In this document: positions 21,891 through 31,840 of the stretch, piece by piece
Layout: each line of letters starts with the position of its first letter
How positions within the stretch are numbered: position 1 is the stretch's first letter
Assembly: GCF_016123485.1 (NCBI RefSeq)
Contig: NZ_JADCKQ010000001.1
Location: 310,001 to 374,000, forward strand
Reading direction: 5' to 3'
Length of the DNA: 64,000 bases
DNA from: Halocynthiibacter styelae
Lineage (GTDB): Bacteria; Pseudomonadota; Alphaproteobacteria; Rhodobacterales; Rhodobacteraceae
Notes under the pieces: generated by a model
Databases searched by the model: none
What the model saw: only the letters and a program-made list of their open reading frames with translations
What the model was told of the DNA's origin: nothing
Program-made: the position numbers and the translations under genes

Positions 21891-23561
21891 ATGACGCTTA
21901 AGACCACAACTTCAAACAAGGTGCATCCGGCAGCGGATATGTATGCGAAGGAATTTTCCGAGGGCAAACTCAGCCGCCGTGAATTCCTGACCCGCTCCAC
22001 TGCGCTGGGCGTAAGCGCGACTGCGGCCTACGGCCTGATCGGCGCGGTTGCACCATCTGAAGCACTTGCGGATGGCCACATCAAACCTGGCGGCACATTG
22101 CGTGTTCAGATGGAAGTACGTGCGCCAAAAGATACACGGACTTCCGACTGGTCCGAAATCGGCAACATGACCCGCGGTACTCTGGAATATCTCATCGAAT
22201 ACAACAACGATGGTTCCTTCCGCGGCATGCTGCTGGAAAGCTGGGAAGCAAACGACGACGCAACCGTTTACACCCTGAAAGTCCGTGAGGGCGTGAAATG
22301 GTCTGATGGTTCTGACTTCACTGCAGATGATGTTGTGAACAACATTCAGCGCTGGTGTGACAAAACCGTTGATGCGAACTCTATGGCGGGCCGCCTTGCG
22401 ACCCTCGTAGACGCTGACACCGGTAAGATGATTGAAGGCGCGGCCGTTGCAACCGACAGCCACACTGTTGTCGTCACCATGCCACAGCCGGATATTTCCA
22501 TCATTCCTGGCCTGTCTGACTACCCTGCTGCGGTTGTGCACAAAGACTACAACCCGGAAGCTTCTGTTCACGATCTTATCGGCACTGGTCCATATAAGGT
22601 CACAGAGCTGGAAGTTGGCGTAAAAGGCAAGCTTGAGCGCAACGACATGGAATGGTGGGGCACCGATGTTTATGGTGGTCCATACCTCGATGCGATCGAA
22701 TATATCGACTATGGTACAGATCCTGCGGCTTATCTTTCTGCGCTGGAAGGCGAAGAAGTTGACATGCTGCACCGGACCGAAGGTGAGTTCATCGAGATCC
22801 TTGACGATCTGGGCTTCCCGAAATCCGAAGTTACCACAGCAGCGACCGTTGTTGTGCGTCCGAACCAGGTTGCTGAAGTTGATGGCAAGCGTCCTTACGA
22901 AGACGTGCGCGTGCGTAAAGCCATCCAGATGGCTGTTGATAACGCTGTCTGCCTTGAGCTTGGTCTGTCTTCCAAAGGTTCCCTTGCGGAAAACCACCAC
23001 GTATCCCCGGTTCACCCGGAATATGCGGAACTGCCTCCACAGCCGTTTGATCCTGCCGCTGCAAAAGCGCTTATGGAAGAAGCCGGCATGGGCGACTATG
23101 AGCACGAGCTGATTTCCATCGACGGTGGCTATCGTTCCGATACCTGTGATGCAGTTTCTGCAATGCTGAATGACGCAGGCATCCCATGTAAGCGTACCAT
23201 TCTGCCAGGTTCTACCTTCTGGAATGACTGGACAAAGTACCCGTTCTCTCTGACCAACTGGAACCACCGTCCTCTGGGCGTGCAGATCCACGCGCTGGCA
23301 TATCGTTCCGGTGAGGCATGGAACGAATTTGGCTGGGCCAATGAAGAGTTCGACGCACTTCTGAGCGAAGCTCTGTCTCTGGCAGATGCAGACCAGCGCC
23401 GCGAAGTGATGGCGAAAATGGAAGCCCTGATCCAGGAACAGGCCGTGACCATTCAGCCATACTGGCGCAGCCTCTACCGTCACACTGTTGAAGGTCTGCA
23501 CGGCGTGGAACAGCACATCGGCTTTGAACACCACCACTACAAGTGGGGCTTCTCTGCCTGA
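21891..23561 (+). CDS. ABC transporter periplasmic substrate-binding protein (family 5, Tat-exported)
   Basis: This 556-residue solute-binding protein belongs to the peptide/nickel/opine cluster (SBP_bac_5). A twin-arginine signal is visible at 28-33 (SRREFL) with cleavage expected after ALA60. The conserved family block is [32 protein letters not shown], followed later by [11 protein letters not shown] preference for GGT, CGT and GTT codons suggests high expression. The sugar, peptide or other ligand cannot be told from sequence. First gene of a four-gene operon. Confidence 0.92.
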   Translation: MTLKTTTSNKVHPAADMYAKEFSEGKLSRREFLTRSTALGVSATAAYGLIGAVAPSEALADGHIKPGGTLRVQMEVRAPKDTRTSDWSEIGNMTRGTLEYLIEYNNDGSFRGMLLESWEANDDATVYTLKVREGVKWSDGSDFTADDVVNNIQRWCDKTVDANSMAGRLATLVDADTGKMIEGAAVATDSHTVVVTMPQPDISIIPGLSDYPAAVVHKDYNPEASVHDLIGTGPYKVTELEVGVKGKLERNDMEWWGTDVYGGPYLDAIEYIDYGTDPAAYLSALEGEEVDMLHRTEGEFIEILDDLGFPKSEVTTAATVVVRPNQVAEVDGKRPYEDVRVRKAIQMAVDNAVCLELGLSSKGSLAENHHVSPVHPEYAELPPQPFDPAAAKALMEEAGMGDYEHELISIDGGYRSDTCDAVSAMLNDAGIPCKRTILPGSTFWNDWTKYPFSLTNWNHRPLGVQIHALAYRSGEAWNEFGWANEEFDALLSEALSLADADQRREVMAKMEALIQEQAVTIQPYWRSLYRHTVEGLHGVEQHIGFEHHHYKWGFSA

Positions 23562-23584
23562 TCCACGGATCATCTGAACAATGG

Positions 23585-23607
23585 CGGGGCTGCATCAGGC
23601 GGCCCCG
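23585..23607 (+). promoter_or_regulatory. Intercistronic hairpin after the binding-protein gene
   Basis: CGGGGC (23585-23590) pairs with GCCCCG (23602-23607), 24 nt after the stop. Such hairpins between binding-protein and permease genes typically stabilise the upstream mRNA, giving excess binding protein. There is no U-run. Confidence 0.45.
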
Positions 23608-23730
23608 TTCGCCCCGGCAGTGAAAAACTGACCCATCCAGATCGCGCCAGGGCACGCTTAAGCCAGCGACAGACGCCGGAAAACGGCGCAGTAAATTCCC
23701 TGACGACAGTCAGCTGACAGCGGAGAAATC

Positions 23731-24774
23731 ATGGGACTCTTTATATTACGTCGCCTGGGGATCATGTTCCTCACGGCGCTTTGCCTGACATTTGTTGTGT
23801 TCTGGCTGACCAATCTTTATCCTAACCTTGAAAAGCTCGCCAAAAGTGAAGGCAACCAGCGTATGGCTGACGAAGAAGTCGTCAGCTGGCTGGCCGAACG
23901 CGGTTATGCGCAGCCTCTTTTTGTGAAATATGGCGAATGGATCGGGGTTGTACCCGGCTTCACCTTCACCGATGAAGAAGGCAATGTCAGCGGACGTTGC
24001 ATTGACGCAGGCGTCGCACCTGAAGATGCACCGACCTACTGCGGTATCCTTCAGAACGACTGGGGCCGTTCCACAGCACTTGATAATGAAGTGTCTTCTG
24101 TGATCAGCGACAAGCTTGGCCTGACAGGTTACCTGATGATGTGGGTGCTGATCGTGATGGTCCCCTCTGCCCTGATCATCGGTGTTCTGGCCGGTATGCG
24201 CGAAGGATCCCGCACAGACCGCTCGCTGTCGACGCTGTCGATCATCACCACCGCGACCCCGGAATATGTATCCGGTGTTCTGCTGATCACGTTCTTTGCC
24301 TCTGGTGTGGGCTGGAAGATCTTCAAAGGCAGTGCCACCAAAGCGATGGAAGAGCCAAGCCTTGAAAACTTCACCCTGCCGGTGATCACCATTTCCCTTT
24401 ATGGCATGGGCTATATTGCCCGGATGACACGCGCCTCTATGACCGAAGTCATGACCGCGCAATACATCCGCACGGCCCGCCTGAAAGGCCTGTCTTTCCG
24501 CACAATCGTGATGAAACACGCCCTGCGCAACGCGCTGATCGCGCCATTCACCGTGATCATGCTGCAGATCCCATGGCTGCTGAACGGCGTTGTGATCGTT
24601 GAGACTTTGTTCAACTACAAAGGCTTTGGCTGGGCGCTTGTTCAGGCTGCCGGGAACAATGACATTGAATTGTTGCTTGGCGTTTCAGTGGTCTCTGTTG
24701 TGGTCGTGCTGCTGACGCAGCTGATCAGTGACATTGGCTATGTTTTCCTCAACCCGCGTATCCGCATTTCATAA
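23731..24774 (+). CDS. ABC transporter permease, DppB/OppB type
   Basis: The 347-residue permease begins MGLFILRRLGIMFLTALCLTF, typical of DppB-like proteins, with six predicted helices. A periplasmic insert after helix 1 (about residues 35-125) contains cysteines in GRCIDAG and TYCGI. The EAA-type coupling loop is RTARLKGLSFRTIVMKHALRNAL. GGAG lies 7 nt before ATG. It pairs with the next permease. Confidence 0.92.
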   Translation: MGLFILRRLGIMFLTALCLTFVVFWLTNLYPNLEKLAKSEGNQRMADEEVVSWLAERGYAQPLFVKYGEWIGVVPGFTFTDEEGNVSGRCIDAGVAPEDAPTYCGILQNDWGRSTALDNEVSSVISDKLGLTGYLMMWVLIVMVPSALIIGVLAGMREGSRTDRSLSTLSIITTATPEYVSGVLLITFFASGVGWKIFKGSATKAMEEPSLENFTLPVITISLYGMGYIARMTRASMTEVMTAQYIRTARLKGLSFRTIVMKHALRNALIAPFTVIMLQIPWLLNGVVIVETLFNYKGFGWALVQAAGNNDIELLLGVSVVSVVVVLLTQLISDIGYVFLNPRIRIS

Positions 24775-24787
24775 GGAGGTCTGAACG

Positions 24788-25978
24788 ATGGAAGAACTTT
24801 CCTGGGGTGGCGTAATCACCCGTATCATCATGCAACTGACCCCCGTATGGATTGCGCTTATCGCAACATTCTGGGTGTCCATTGCTTACAAACGCAAACT
24901 GGGCCTCTACGGCAAACTGTTTGATTCAACAGTCGGCATGATCGGCTATGGCATTGTGATGTTCTGGGTCTTTACCGCCCTCTTCACCAATGTCTTTGGC
25001 TGGATCATGACCTATGATCCGCAGTTTTTCGAAACCTCAATGAAACACGCACTCCCTGGCGAAGCACTGGGCGATGGCACAGGTCACTACCTTCTGGGCG
25101 GCGACAAACAGGCGCGTGACGTGTTCTCACGGGTGCTTTACGGGTCTGGTATTGTGATCATGATTGCACCGCTGGCCACGCTGATGGCCTTTATGGTTGG
25201 CATCACCCTGGGCCTGCCTGCGGGTTACTTCGGTGGCAAGCTTGACACAATCCTGTCCTTCCTTGCCAACCTGATCCTGGCCTTCCCTGTGATCCTGCTG
25301 TTCTACCTTTTGGTAACAAAGGAAATTGTAGCAACCGGCCTGCCCCAGTATATGGCAGCTGTCTTGTTCCTGTTCCCGCTGGTCTTCCTGACGGTTCTGA
25401 TCAATTCCCGCTTTTACACAGATCCGGGCAAGCGCAATCCGATGCTGATTGCCCTTTGGGTGATTGGTGGCTGGATTTATCTGTCTTTCGTCAGCCAGAA
25501 TGGTGGGGACAGTGCCATTCGCATTCTGCCGGCTGCACTGGATGCCTTTAACCCGGACCCCAACATTCTTGTTGTGTTCGTATCGGTTGTCTTCGTGAAC
25601 TCACCCACTGTGTTCCGGATCGTGCGTGGCCTGACACTGGATATCAAATCCCGTGATTATGTCGCCGCAGGTCAGACCCGTGGTGAAGGCCCCTGGTATA
25701 TCATGCTGTGGGAAATCCTGCCCAACGTGCGTGGCCCGCTGATCGTGGATTTCTGTCTGCGCATCGGGTACGCCACCATCCTGCTGGGAACCCTGGGTTT
25801 CTTTGGCCTGGGTCTGGAAACAAACAGCCCGGACTGGGGAACAACCATTAACCTTGGTCGTGGCCTTCTGCGCGCCTATGCCCATCCTGTTCTTGTCCCT
25901 GCATTTGCGCTTCTCAGCCTTGTGCTTGGCCTGAACCTGCTGGCGGATGGCCTGCGCGAAGAAGCCCTGAAAGATTAA
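24788..25978 (+). CDS. ABC transporter permease, DppC/OppC type
   Basis: The 396-residue protein is the second channel subunit. Its N-terminus has an extra hydrophobic helix (TPVWIALIATFWVSIAY) before the usual DppC start, and the family motif HYLLGGDKQARDVFSRVLYGS (LGTDxxGRDVxSR equivalent) follows near residue 110. The coupling loop is DYVAAGQTRGEGPWYIMLWEILPN. AAGGAGG precedes ATG. It is about 100 residues longer than common DppC proteins. Confidence 0.92.
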   Translation: MEELSWGGVITRIIMQLTPVWIALIATFWVSIAYKRKLGLYGKLFDSTVGMIGYGIVMFWVFTALFTNVFGWIMTYDPQFFETSMKHALPGEALGDGTGHYLLGGDKQARDVFSRVLYGSGIVIMIAPLATLMAFMVGITLGLPAGYFGGKLDTILSFLANLILAFPVILLFYLLVTKEIVATGLPQYMAAVLFLFPLVFLTVLINSRFYTDPGKRNPMLIALWVIGGWIYLSFVSQNGGDSAIRILPAALDAFNPDPNILVVFVSVVFVNSPTVFRIVRGLTLDIKSRDYVAAGQTRGEGPWYIMLWEILPNVRGPLIVDFCLRIGYATILLGTLGFFGLGLETNSPDWGTTINLGRGLLRAYAHPVLVPAFALLSLVLGLNLLADGLREEALKD

Positions 25979-26036
25979 CCGAGCTATGGGCGGGCCGTTC
26001 ACGCGGCCTGCCTTCATTGACTGAGGAGTTACCTGA

Positions 26037-28124
26037 ATGAGTAAACTTGCAGATTACGACGGCCCGGTTCTTGAAATCGAAAAACTGTCGATCAGCTTCT
26101 TCACCCGCCTGCATGAAATCCCTGCGGTGATGGATTTTTCTGTCTCCGTGGCGCCAGGCGAGGCCGTGGGCCTTGTGGGCGAATCCGGTTGCGGTAAATC
26201 CACCGTGGCGCTGGGCGTCATGCGGGATCTTGGCAAAAACGGATCAATCGTTGGCGGTTCAGTAAAATTCAAAGGCCGCGACATGGCCGAAATGGATGAT
26301 GCAGAACTGCGCCACATTCGCGGCAATGAGATCGCCATGATCTATCAGGAACCTATGGCGTCCCTGAACCCCGCGATGAAAATCGGCCCGCAGCTGATGG
26401 AAGTGCCGATGTTGCATGATGGCGCAACCAAGGAAGAAGCCTACGCCCGCGCCCTTGAAGTGGTGACCGATGTGAAGCTGCCGGATCCCAAGCGCATGCT
26501 TGAAAGCTATCCGCACCAGCTGTCCGGTGGTCAGCAGCAACGGATCGTCATCGCCATGGCGCTGATGTCCAAACCTGCCCTTCTGATCCTGGACGAACCC
26601 ACAACCGCGCTTGACGTGACGGTCGAGGCTGCCGTTGTGGAACTGGTGAAAGACCTGGGTAAGAAATACGGCACCTCTATGCTGTTTATTTCGCACAACC
26701 TTGGTCTGGTGCTGGAAACCTGTGACCGTCTTTGCGTCATGTATTCCGGTGAGGCCGTTGAACGCGGCTCCATCGCCGAGGTCTTCGACGAAATGCAGCA
26801 CCCTTACACACAGGCGCTGTTCCGTTCGATCCCTCTGCCCGGTGCTGACAAAAACGCCCGTCCACTGGTCGCGATCCCCGGCAACTTCCCCCTGCCCCAT
26901 GAACGCCCCAACGGCTGTAACTTTGGCCCGCGCTGTGACTATTTTGAGGAAGGGCGCTGTGATCAGGGCTACATCACCATGGATCCGGCGAATGAAGCCG
27001 GCAGTCATGAAAGCCGCTGTCTGAAGTTCAAAGAAATCGATTGGAACGCCCCGATCCAGGCAGGCAATCAGACAGAAAAAGCCGAACCTGGCAAAGTCGT
27101 TCTGAAAATGGACAACCTCAAGAAATATTATGAGGTGGCCGCGAACGCGCTGTTCAGCGGTGGCGAGAAGAAAGTCGTCAAAGCCAATGAAACCCTCAGC
27201 TTTGAGGCCCGCGAAAGCGAAACCCTGGCGATTGTGGGCGAATCCGGCTGTGGTAAATCGACCTTTGCCAAGGTTCTGATGGGGCTGGAAACCGCGACAG
27301 ACGGCAAGATCACCCTGAATGGCAATGACATCCAGGACACTCCGATTGAAGACCGCGACACGGAAACGGTTTCTTCCGTTCAGATGGTCTTCCAGAACCC
27401 GTTTGACACGCTGAACCCGTCCATGACCGTCGGGCGTCAGATCATCCGGGCGCTGGAAATCTTCGACATCGGCGAAAGCGATCATGATCGCCGTGACCGG
27501 ATGCTCAAGCTGCTGGATCTGGTGAAACTGCCCCGCGCCTTCGCAGATCGTATGCCGCGCCAGCTGTCTGGTGGCCAGAAGCAACGTGTTGGTATTGCAC
27601 GCGCTTTTGCCGGTGATGCGCAAATCGTTGTGGCGGATGAACCTGTCTCGGCACTTGACGTATCTGTACAGGCCGCGGTGACCGATCTTCTGATGGAAAT
27701 TCAGCGTGAAAACAAAACCACGCTGCTGTTCATCAGCCACGATCTGTCGATTGTGCGGTATTTGTCGGATCGCGTCATGGTGATGTATCTGGGCCATGTG
27801 GTGGAACTGGGCACGACCGATCAGGTCTTCCAGCCGCCCTACCACCCTTATACCGAAGCCCTGCTGTCAGCGGTTCCAATCGCGGATACCTCGATTGAAA
27901 AGGAACACATCGTTCTTGAAGGCGACATCCCATCGGCCATGAACCCGCCAAGCGGTTGCCCCTTCCAGACACGTTGTCGCTGGAAGTCAGAGGTGCCGGG
28001 TGGTCTTTGCGAGAAAGAGGTGCCACCGGTGCGCAAGCTGGAAGGCAAGCATCAGATCAAATGCCACCTTGCCGACGATGTTCTTGCCCGTATGGGCCCG
28101 GTCATCAAGATCGCGGCGGAATAA
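26037..28124 (+). CDS. ABC transporter ATP-binding protein with two fused DppD/DppF-type domains
   Basis: One 695-residue chain carries both ATPases of the importer. Each half has Walker A GESGCGKST (about 46 and 400), a signature (LSGGQQQR near 161, LSGGQKQR near 508), Walker B and an oligopeptide-transporter C-terminal cysteine cluster (CNFGPRCDYFEEGRC and CPFQTRCRW). Fused forms are common in Rhodobacteraceae and in YejF/DdpF-like transporters. It ends the operon; a strong terminator follows. Confidence 0.95.
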   Translation: MSKLADYDGPVLEIEKLSISFFTRLHEIPAVMDFSVSVAPGEAVGLVGESGCGKSTVALGVMRDLGKNGSIVGGSVKFKGRDMAEMDDAELRHIRGNEIAMIYQEPMASLNPAMKIGPQLMEVPMLHDGATKEEAYARALEVVTDVKLPDPKRMLESYPHQLSGGQQQRIVIAMALMSKPALLILDEPTTALDVTVEAAVVELVKDLGKKYGTSMLFISHNLGLVLETCDRLCVMYSGEAVERGSIAEVFDEMQHPYTQALFRSIPLPGADKNARPLVAIPGNFPLPHERPNGCNFGPRCDYFEEGRCDQGYITMDPANEAGSHESRCLKFKEIDWNAPIQAGNQTEKAEPGKVVLKMDNLKKYYEVAANALFSGGEKKVVKANETLSFEARESETLAIVGESGCGKSTFAKVLMGLETATDGKITLNGNDIQDTPIEDRDTETVSSVQMVFQNPFDTLNPSMTVGRQIIRALEIFDIGESDHDRRDRMLKLLDLVKLPRAFADRMPRQLSGGQKQRVGIARAFAGDAQIVVADEPVSALDVSVQAAVTDLLMEIQRENKTTLLFISHDLSIVRYLSDRVMVMYLGHVVELGTTDQVFQPPYHPYTEALLSAVPIADTSIEKEHIVLEGDIPSAMNPPSGCPFQTRCRWKSEVPGGLCEKEVPPVRKLEGKHQIKCHLADDVLARMGPVIKIAAE

Positions 28125-28143
28125 GCGCCTCACACCACCACAG

Positions 28144-28175
28144 AAAAGCCCGGGACACACGCCCGGGCTTTTTTT
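28144..28175. terminator. Strong bidirectional terminator
   Basis: AAAA then GCCCGGG (28148-28154), a 7-nt loop, CCCGGGC (28162-28168) and seven T. It ends the ABC operon on the plus strand. The A-run lets it serve the membrane protein gene converging from the minus strand, whose stop is 6 nt away. Confidence 0.9.
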
Positions 28176-28180
28176 ATTTA

Positions 28181-28516
28181 TCACACTCCGGTTGCCCAAT
28201 TTGCGGAATAACCCAGAGCACACAATATCATTACCGCCAAAATAGATAAAAGGATTCCGATCTTCCTGTTCACGGCTTCAAGCTCAATTACCAACACACA
28301 CAAAAACACTATTGCCCAGAGAACCCAAATATAGACAGGGACAAACACTAAAACCGGAAACAGAAGAGCAGAGATAGCACCAATCGCTCCGGAAAAAGCG
28401 AATGCTCTCAGACCAACACGCCAGGCCATATGTCTTGGCCGATCTTCTGTTCCGTAAAAAAGATAAAGGAACAAACACGTGATTGCCCCAAATATGAGTT
28501 CAAATATTGCTTCCAC
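28181..28516 (-). CDS. Small membrane protein, paralogue of the next upstream gene
   Basis: I chose the GTG at 28516 (111 aa) over ATGs 10 and 14 codons upstream because GGAG sits 5-6 nt before it and because the resulting start MEAIFELIFGAI lines up with MLEVVFQIIFDAL of the neighbour at 28622. Three to four hydrophobic helices are predicted. An R-rich loop (RPRHMAWRVGLRAFAFSGA) matches SGFAMVRLGLRLFIFFGA in the paralogue. Function unknown. Confidence 0.6.
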   Translation of the reverse strand: MEAIFELIFGAITCLFLYLFYGTEDRPRHMAWRVGLRAFAFSGAIGAISALLFPVLVFVPVYIWVLWAIVFLCVLVIELEAVNRKIGILLSILAVMILCALGYSANWATGV

Positions 28517-28621
28517 ACGATTTCTCCAAAATGAAAATCTAAACATAATCCGCCCCATTTACTTCATCTGTTCAGGGCAGAGATTAATTGAAAAAAGGCA
28601 AACCGATCCAGTTGCAGCGCA

Positions 28622-28951
28622 TCAAGACAAAGCGAGTGCCGCTAACACCAGGCCAGAAACGAGGCCTGAAATCCACAAAGCGAACGATCCACGTGTTTTT
28701 TCATAGTAAAGAAAAATCGCGAAACACAGGAACCAGGGGATCCCGATCAGGAAAGCCCAATTACCTGTCGGCAAGAGCCCCAGGCAACCTCCCCCCAGGA
28801 ATGCGGCACCAAAAAATATAAACAGGCGAAGTCCCAGACGAACCATTGCAAACCCTGATTGGTTTTCGTCCCCATAGATGTAGCGCCCCACACCTCCGAC
28901 AAATCCATAAATCAGGGCATCAAATATAATCTGAAAAACAACTTCAAGCAT
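28622..28951 (-). CDS. Small membrane protein, tandem paralogue
   Basis: The 109-residue protein has four predicted helices and no recognised domain. GAGG lies 6 nt before ATG. Its N-terminal half aligns with the downstream 28181 gene (amphipathic start, then an acidic GDEN against GTED loop, then RLGLR against RVGLR). This indicates tandem duplication followed by strong divergence. Confidence 0.65.
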   Translation of the reverse strand: MLEVVFQIIFDALIYGFVGGVGRYIYGDENQSGFAMVRLGLRLFIFFGAAFLGGGCLGLLPTGNWAFLIGIPWFLCFAIFLYYEKTRGSFALWISGLVSGLVLAALALS

Positions 28952-29008
28952 ATCTCACCTCAGCTCAATTCACTTAAGGTGGGTAACGCCAGGCATTAAA
29001 ACAAGACG

Positions 29009-30178
29009 TCAGCTGACCAAATTCCGGTTCTTCTGGGAATACAGCGACAGCGCTGTGATCTGCCCGGCAACAATCGCCGCAAACATCAGAAACGCTGACA
29101 ATCCAACGCCTTGCACGGGCATCAGGCTTTCGTTGAACAGGCTTTGGGTCGCGCCAAACAACACACGGCTTCCCGGCACCAAAAGCAAAATACCGGGCAT
29201 AATATAGATCGCGCCGGTCAGATTCATCTTCTTTGCAAGCCAGGTCCCGTACAGGGTGATACAAGCCGCCGTCACCCAGGTCCCGGTGATCCAGCCGGCA
29301 CCAAAGCCAAGCCAAACAGGCCCCCAAAGACCCAGCGCGGTCACAGGCAGGGCCAGGGCAATATCAACGGGACGTGCGTTAAAAATAATACCCAGGGCAA
29401 AGCTGAAAACAGGCAGAGCCACCACGGGCCACCACCAGATGACTTCATTCACATTCGGGGCATGCAGACCCGCGCCAAAGATCGTCTCACCAATGTTAAG
29501 GCCAATGAAAATGCCGATAAACAGTTTGGTGAAAACAAACATCGCCTGGGTAAACAGGCTTGTGCCGGAAATCAGGTCGTTAAAGGCCAGGCATTCCAGG
29601 GAATTGGCGATCGAAAGCCCGGGGACAAACAGCACAATCGCCGCAATGCACAGCCCCCAGACCGGCACCTCGGCCCCGCCCGCACTGATCGCAGCAACTG
29701 TAATTCCGACGATCAGCGCGCTGAGGAACTCAACAAAATTCGCCCTCTCGCCCTGACAGATCTGCTGACAGATCCAGACCAGAACACCCAGAATCGCCGC
29801 AAACCCGATCGCCTGAAGACTGCTGCCCACAAGGACCAGAAAAATCGGAGGGATGGAAATATGCGCCAGCGCCGTCAGCCAGGTCGGATAAGGAACATAG
29901 CCGATATGCGTGTCATCATCGCGATGAATGCGAATGATCGTGCGCGCCAGCAGGCCCAGATCAATGCCAGCCGGATCCATGCGGCGCATCAGGATCTGAT
30001 TGTCTTCTTCGGGAAACTGAAAACTGACCGAGGTCGGCGTCGCCTGCACAACAACAGTCACGCCCAGTTTACGGGCGTAATGCTGCACGTATTTTTCAAT
30101 CTTATAGGGCGCACAGCCACTGCGATGCAGCGCTTCGCCGATTTCCGCAATCTTCTGCGCCCGGCCCGGGTTCACCAT
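29009..30178 (-). CDS. Threonine/serine exporter family protein (ThrE-like)
   Basis: The N-terminal half is DUF1212-like (ALHRSGCAPYKIEKYVQHYARKLG... then IRIHRDDD) and the C-terminal half ThrE_2-like (IYIMPGILLLVPGSRVL), with about ten helices in total. Both halves sit in one chain, as in ThrE of Corynebacterium, which exports threonine and serine. I start at the ATG at 30178 (389 aa), which has AGGA about 10 nt upstream. Starts at 30217 and 30262 are possible but would add a poorly conserved hydrophilic stretch. Confidence 0.82.
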   Translation of the reverse strand: MVNPGRAQKIAEIGEALHRSGCAPYKIEKYVQHYARKLGVTVVVQATPTSVSFQFPEEDNQILMRRMDPAGIDLGLLARTIIRIHRDDDTHIGYVPYPTWLTALAHISIPPIFLVLVGSSLQAIGFAAILGVLVWICQQICQGERANFVEFLSALIVGITVAAISAGGAEVPVWGLCIAAIVLFVPGLSIANSLECLAFNDLISGTSLFTQAMFVFTKLFIGIFIGLNIGETIFGAGLHAPNVNEVIWWWPVVALPVFSFALGIIFNARPVDIALALPVTALGLWGPVWLGFGAGWITGTWVTAACITLYGTWLAKKMNLTGAIYIMPGILLLVPGSRVLFGATQSLFNESLMPVQGVGLSAFLMFAAIVAGQITALSLYSQKNRNLVS

Positions 30179-30344
30179 ATGACAGCTTTCCTGACTTATC
30201 TCGCGCCCCTTTCTCATGATTTTCAGTCCGGGGCAAGCCAATGCTGACACATTACTTTCCATCCGGTTAACTGCGTCAAGTGACCCTTGCGTCCCTATCC
30301 GGGCACGGACTGAATGGGGTCTAAAATACCCAAAATGACCAACG

Positions 30345-30425
30345 TAAAGAGTTTAAACTTCGTTCCTGGATGGCTTTAAAGATTGTAACGTTCGCTACTT
30401 CAGAGGTTTAAACTCTTTAAACTTC
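30345..30425. repeat. 14-bp inverted repeat with embedded direct repeat
   Basis: TAAAGAGTTTAAAC (30345-30358) and GTTTAAACTCTTTA (30406-30419) are perfect inverted copies 47 nt apart. TTTAAACTTC occurs directly at 30352-30361 and again at 30416-30425. The element directly follows the transglycosylase stop in a 245-bp gap that holds no other feature. AT-rich with no U-run, so a protein-binding or duplicated element is likelier than a terminator. Confidence 0.6.
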
Positions 30426-31011
30426 AGCTGCTGCCCAGGATACGACGCACATAGTTCCGGGTTTCGCGATAAGGCGGCACACCACCATGACGTTCAACCG
30501 CGCCAGGTCCTGCATTATAAGCCGCAAGCGCCAGCCGCCAGGACCGGAACTTGTCGTATTGTTCCTTCAGGTAACGCGCACCACCGTCCAGATTTTGCCT
30601 TGGATCACGGGGGTTTACCCCCAGAATACGCGCAGTTCCCGGCATAAGCTGCGCCAGACCAATCGCCCCGGCACTGCTGCGTGCATTGGGGTTCCAGTTG
30701 CTTTCCTGCTGCACAAGCCGCAGAAACAGATCTTCGGGAATGCTATAGCGCCGCGCGGCCGCCCGCGCCATCTGCGTATATTCCCCCCGGTACTGGCCGG
30801 TATAAGCCGGGACATCATCCCGACGCCCCAGGTTAGTCACCGTAGGAGGTTGTAATCTAACGGAATTATTGTACTGTTCAGCAGCGCGACCATCCAGAAC
30901 GCTTAGCTGTTGCAGCAACCGGTTATGCGGCGCGCTTTGCGCATCAGCCGCATGGGACAGCAGCAAAAGAGAGATAACAAACGCCGTCTGGCTTTTCAGT
31001 CTGCTTATCAT
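30424..31011 (-). CDS. Lytic transglycosylase (SLT domain)
   Basis: A secreted muramidase-type enzyme that cleaves peptidoglycan with 1,6-anhydro product. From the ATG at 31011 it is 195 aa with signal peptide [15 protein letters not shown]. The SLT domain has catalytic E103 in [21 protein letters not shown] and [21 protein letters not shown] lies 9 nt upstream of this start. Divergent from ssb. Confidence 0.92.
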   Translation of the reverse strand: MISRLKSQTAFVISLLLLSHAADAQSAPHNRLLQQLSVLDGRAAEQYNNSVRLQPPTVTNLGRRDDVPAYTGQYRGEYTQMARAAARRYSIPEDLFLRLVQQESNWNPNARSSAGAIGLAQLMPGTARILGVNPRDPRQNLDGGARYLKEQYDKFRSWRLALAAYNAGPGAVERHGGVPPYRETRNYVRRILGSS

Positions 31012-31251
31012 TCTGTTCTGTCTCCGGATTACAAAACCAATACCACGCAACAACATAAGCTGCTTTTATCATTTCACCAGTTGCAACGCAATTCTGAGTC
31101 TACCCCAGGCAATCCACCGCCAGTTTACACAAATTTTAGTTTTCAACAGCAAACTGCTTCCTGTCCCCCCCGACCATCTGTATGGTTGCCGGAAAATACA
31201 TAGCGGGTGCAGATCACGCACCGCGAAACAGTCAAACAGAGGATGTGCTTC

Positions 31252-31794
31252 ATGGCCGGTTCACTCAATAAAGTTATGCTGATTGGCAATCTCGGGGCGG
31301 ACCCGGAAGTGCGCAGCTTTAACAATGGCGGCAAAGTCTGCAATCTGCGTATTGCGACGTCTGAGGCCTGGAAAGATCGCAACACCGGCGAACGTCGTGA
31401 GAAAACCGAATGGCACACTGTGTCCGTTTTCAGCGAAGGCCTGGTACGCGTCTGCGAACAATATCTGCGCAAAGGGTCCAAAGTGTTTGTCGAAGGTCAG
31501 CTTCAGACCCGCAAATGGCAGGATCAGTCCGGCAATGATCGTTATTCAACCGAAGTTGTCCTGCAAGGCTTCGGCGGCACGCTGACCATGCTGGATGGCC
31601 GTGGCGAAGGCGGTGGCCAGGGCGGCGGCAGCCGTGGTGGTTACGGTGGCGGCCAGGGCGGTGGTCAAGACGGCGGCTATGGTGGCGATAACTATGGCGG
31701 TGGTCAGGGTGGCTACGGCGGTGGTGGCAACCAGGGCGGCGGACGCCCAGCCCCTGCTCCGGCATCTGATCTGGACGATGAGATCCCGTTCTGA
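31252..31794 (+). CDS. ssb: Single-stranded DNA-binding protein
   Basis: Ssb coats single-stranded DNA and recruits partner proteins through its acidic tip. From the ATG at 31252 (AGAGGA 8 nt upstream) it is 180 aa. The OB fold opens [19 protein letters not shown] and contains [11 protein letters not shown]; the tail is DLDDEIPF. The linker at about 118-165 is unusually glycine-rich (GGG, GGY and GGQ repeats) rather than Gly/Pro/Gln mixed. A terminator follows. Confidence 0.97.
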   Translation: MAGSLNKVMLIGNLGADPEVRSFNNGGKVCNLRIATSEAWKDRNTGERREKTEWHTVSVFSEGLVRVCEQYLRKGSKVFVEGQLQTRKWQDQSGNDRYSTEVVLQGFGGTLTMLDGRGEGGGQGGGSRGGYGGGQGGGQDGGYGGDNYGGGQGGYGGGGNQGGGRPAPAPASDLDDEIPF

Positions 31795-31811
31795 TCCCTG
31801 AAGTTTCACTG

Positions 31812-31840
31812 AAAAACGCCGCAAATCAGCGGCGTTTTTT
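31812..31840. terminator. Bidirectional terminator between ssb and the TRAP-like gene
   Basis: AAAACGCCGC (31813-31822) pairs with GCGGCGTTTT (31829-31838) across a 6-nt loop, with T/A runs on both sides. It overlaps the stop codon (31839-31841) of the convergent gene. Confidence 0.88.

Noticed and set aside
21912-23573. 553-codon open frame opposite the ABC binding-protein gene
   Set aside because: Shadow frame produced by the strong codon bias of the real gene; no start signal or domain.
26259-27845. 528-codon open frame opposite the fused ATPase
   Set aside because: Shadow frame of a clear two-domain ABC ATPase.
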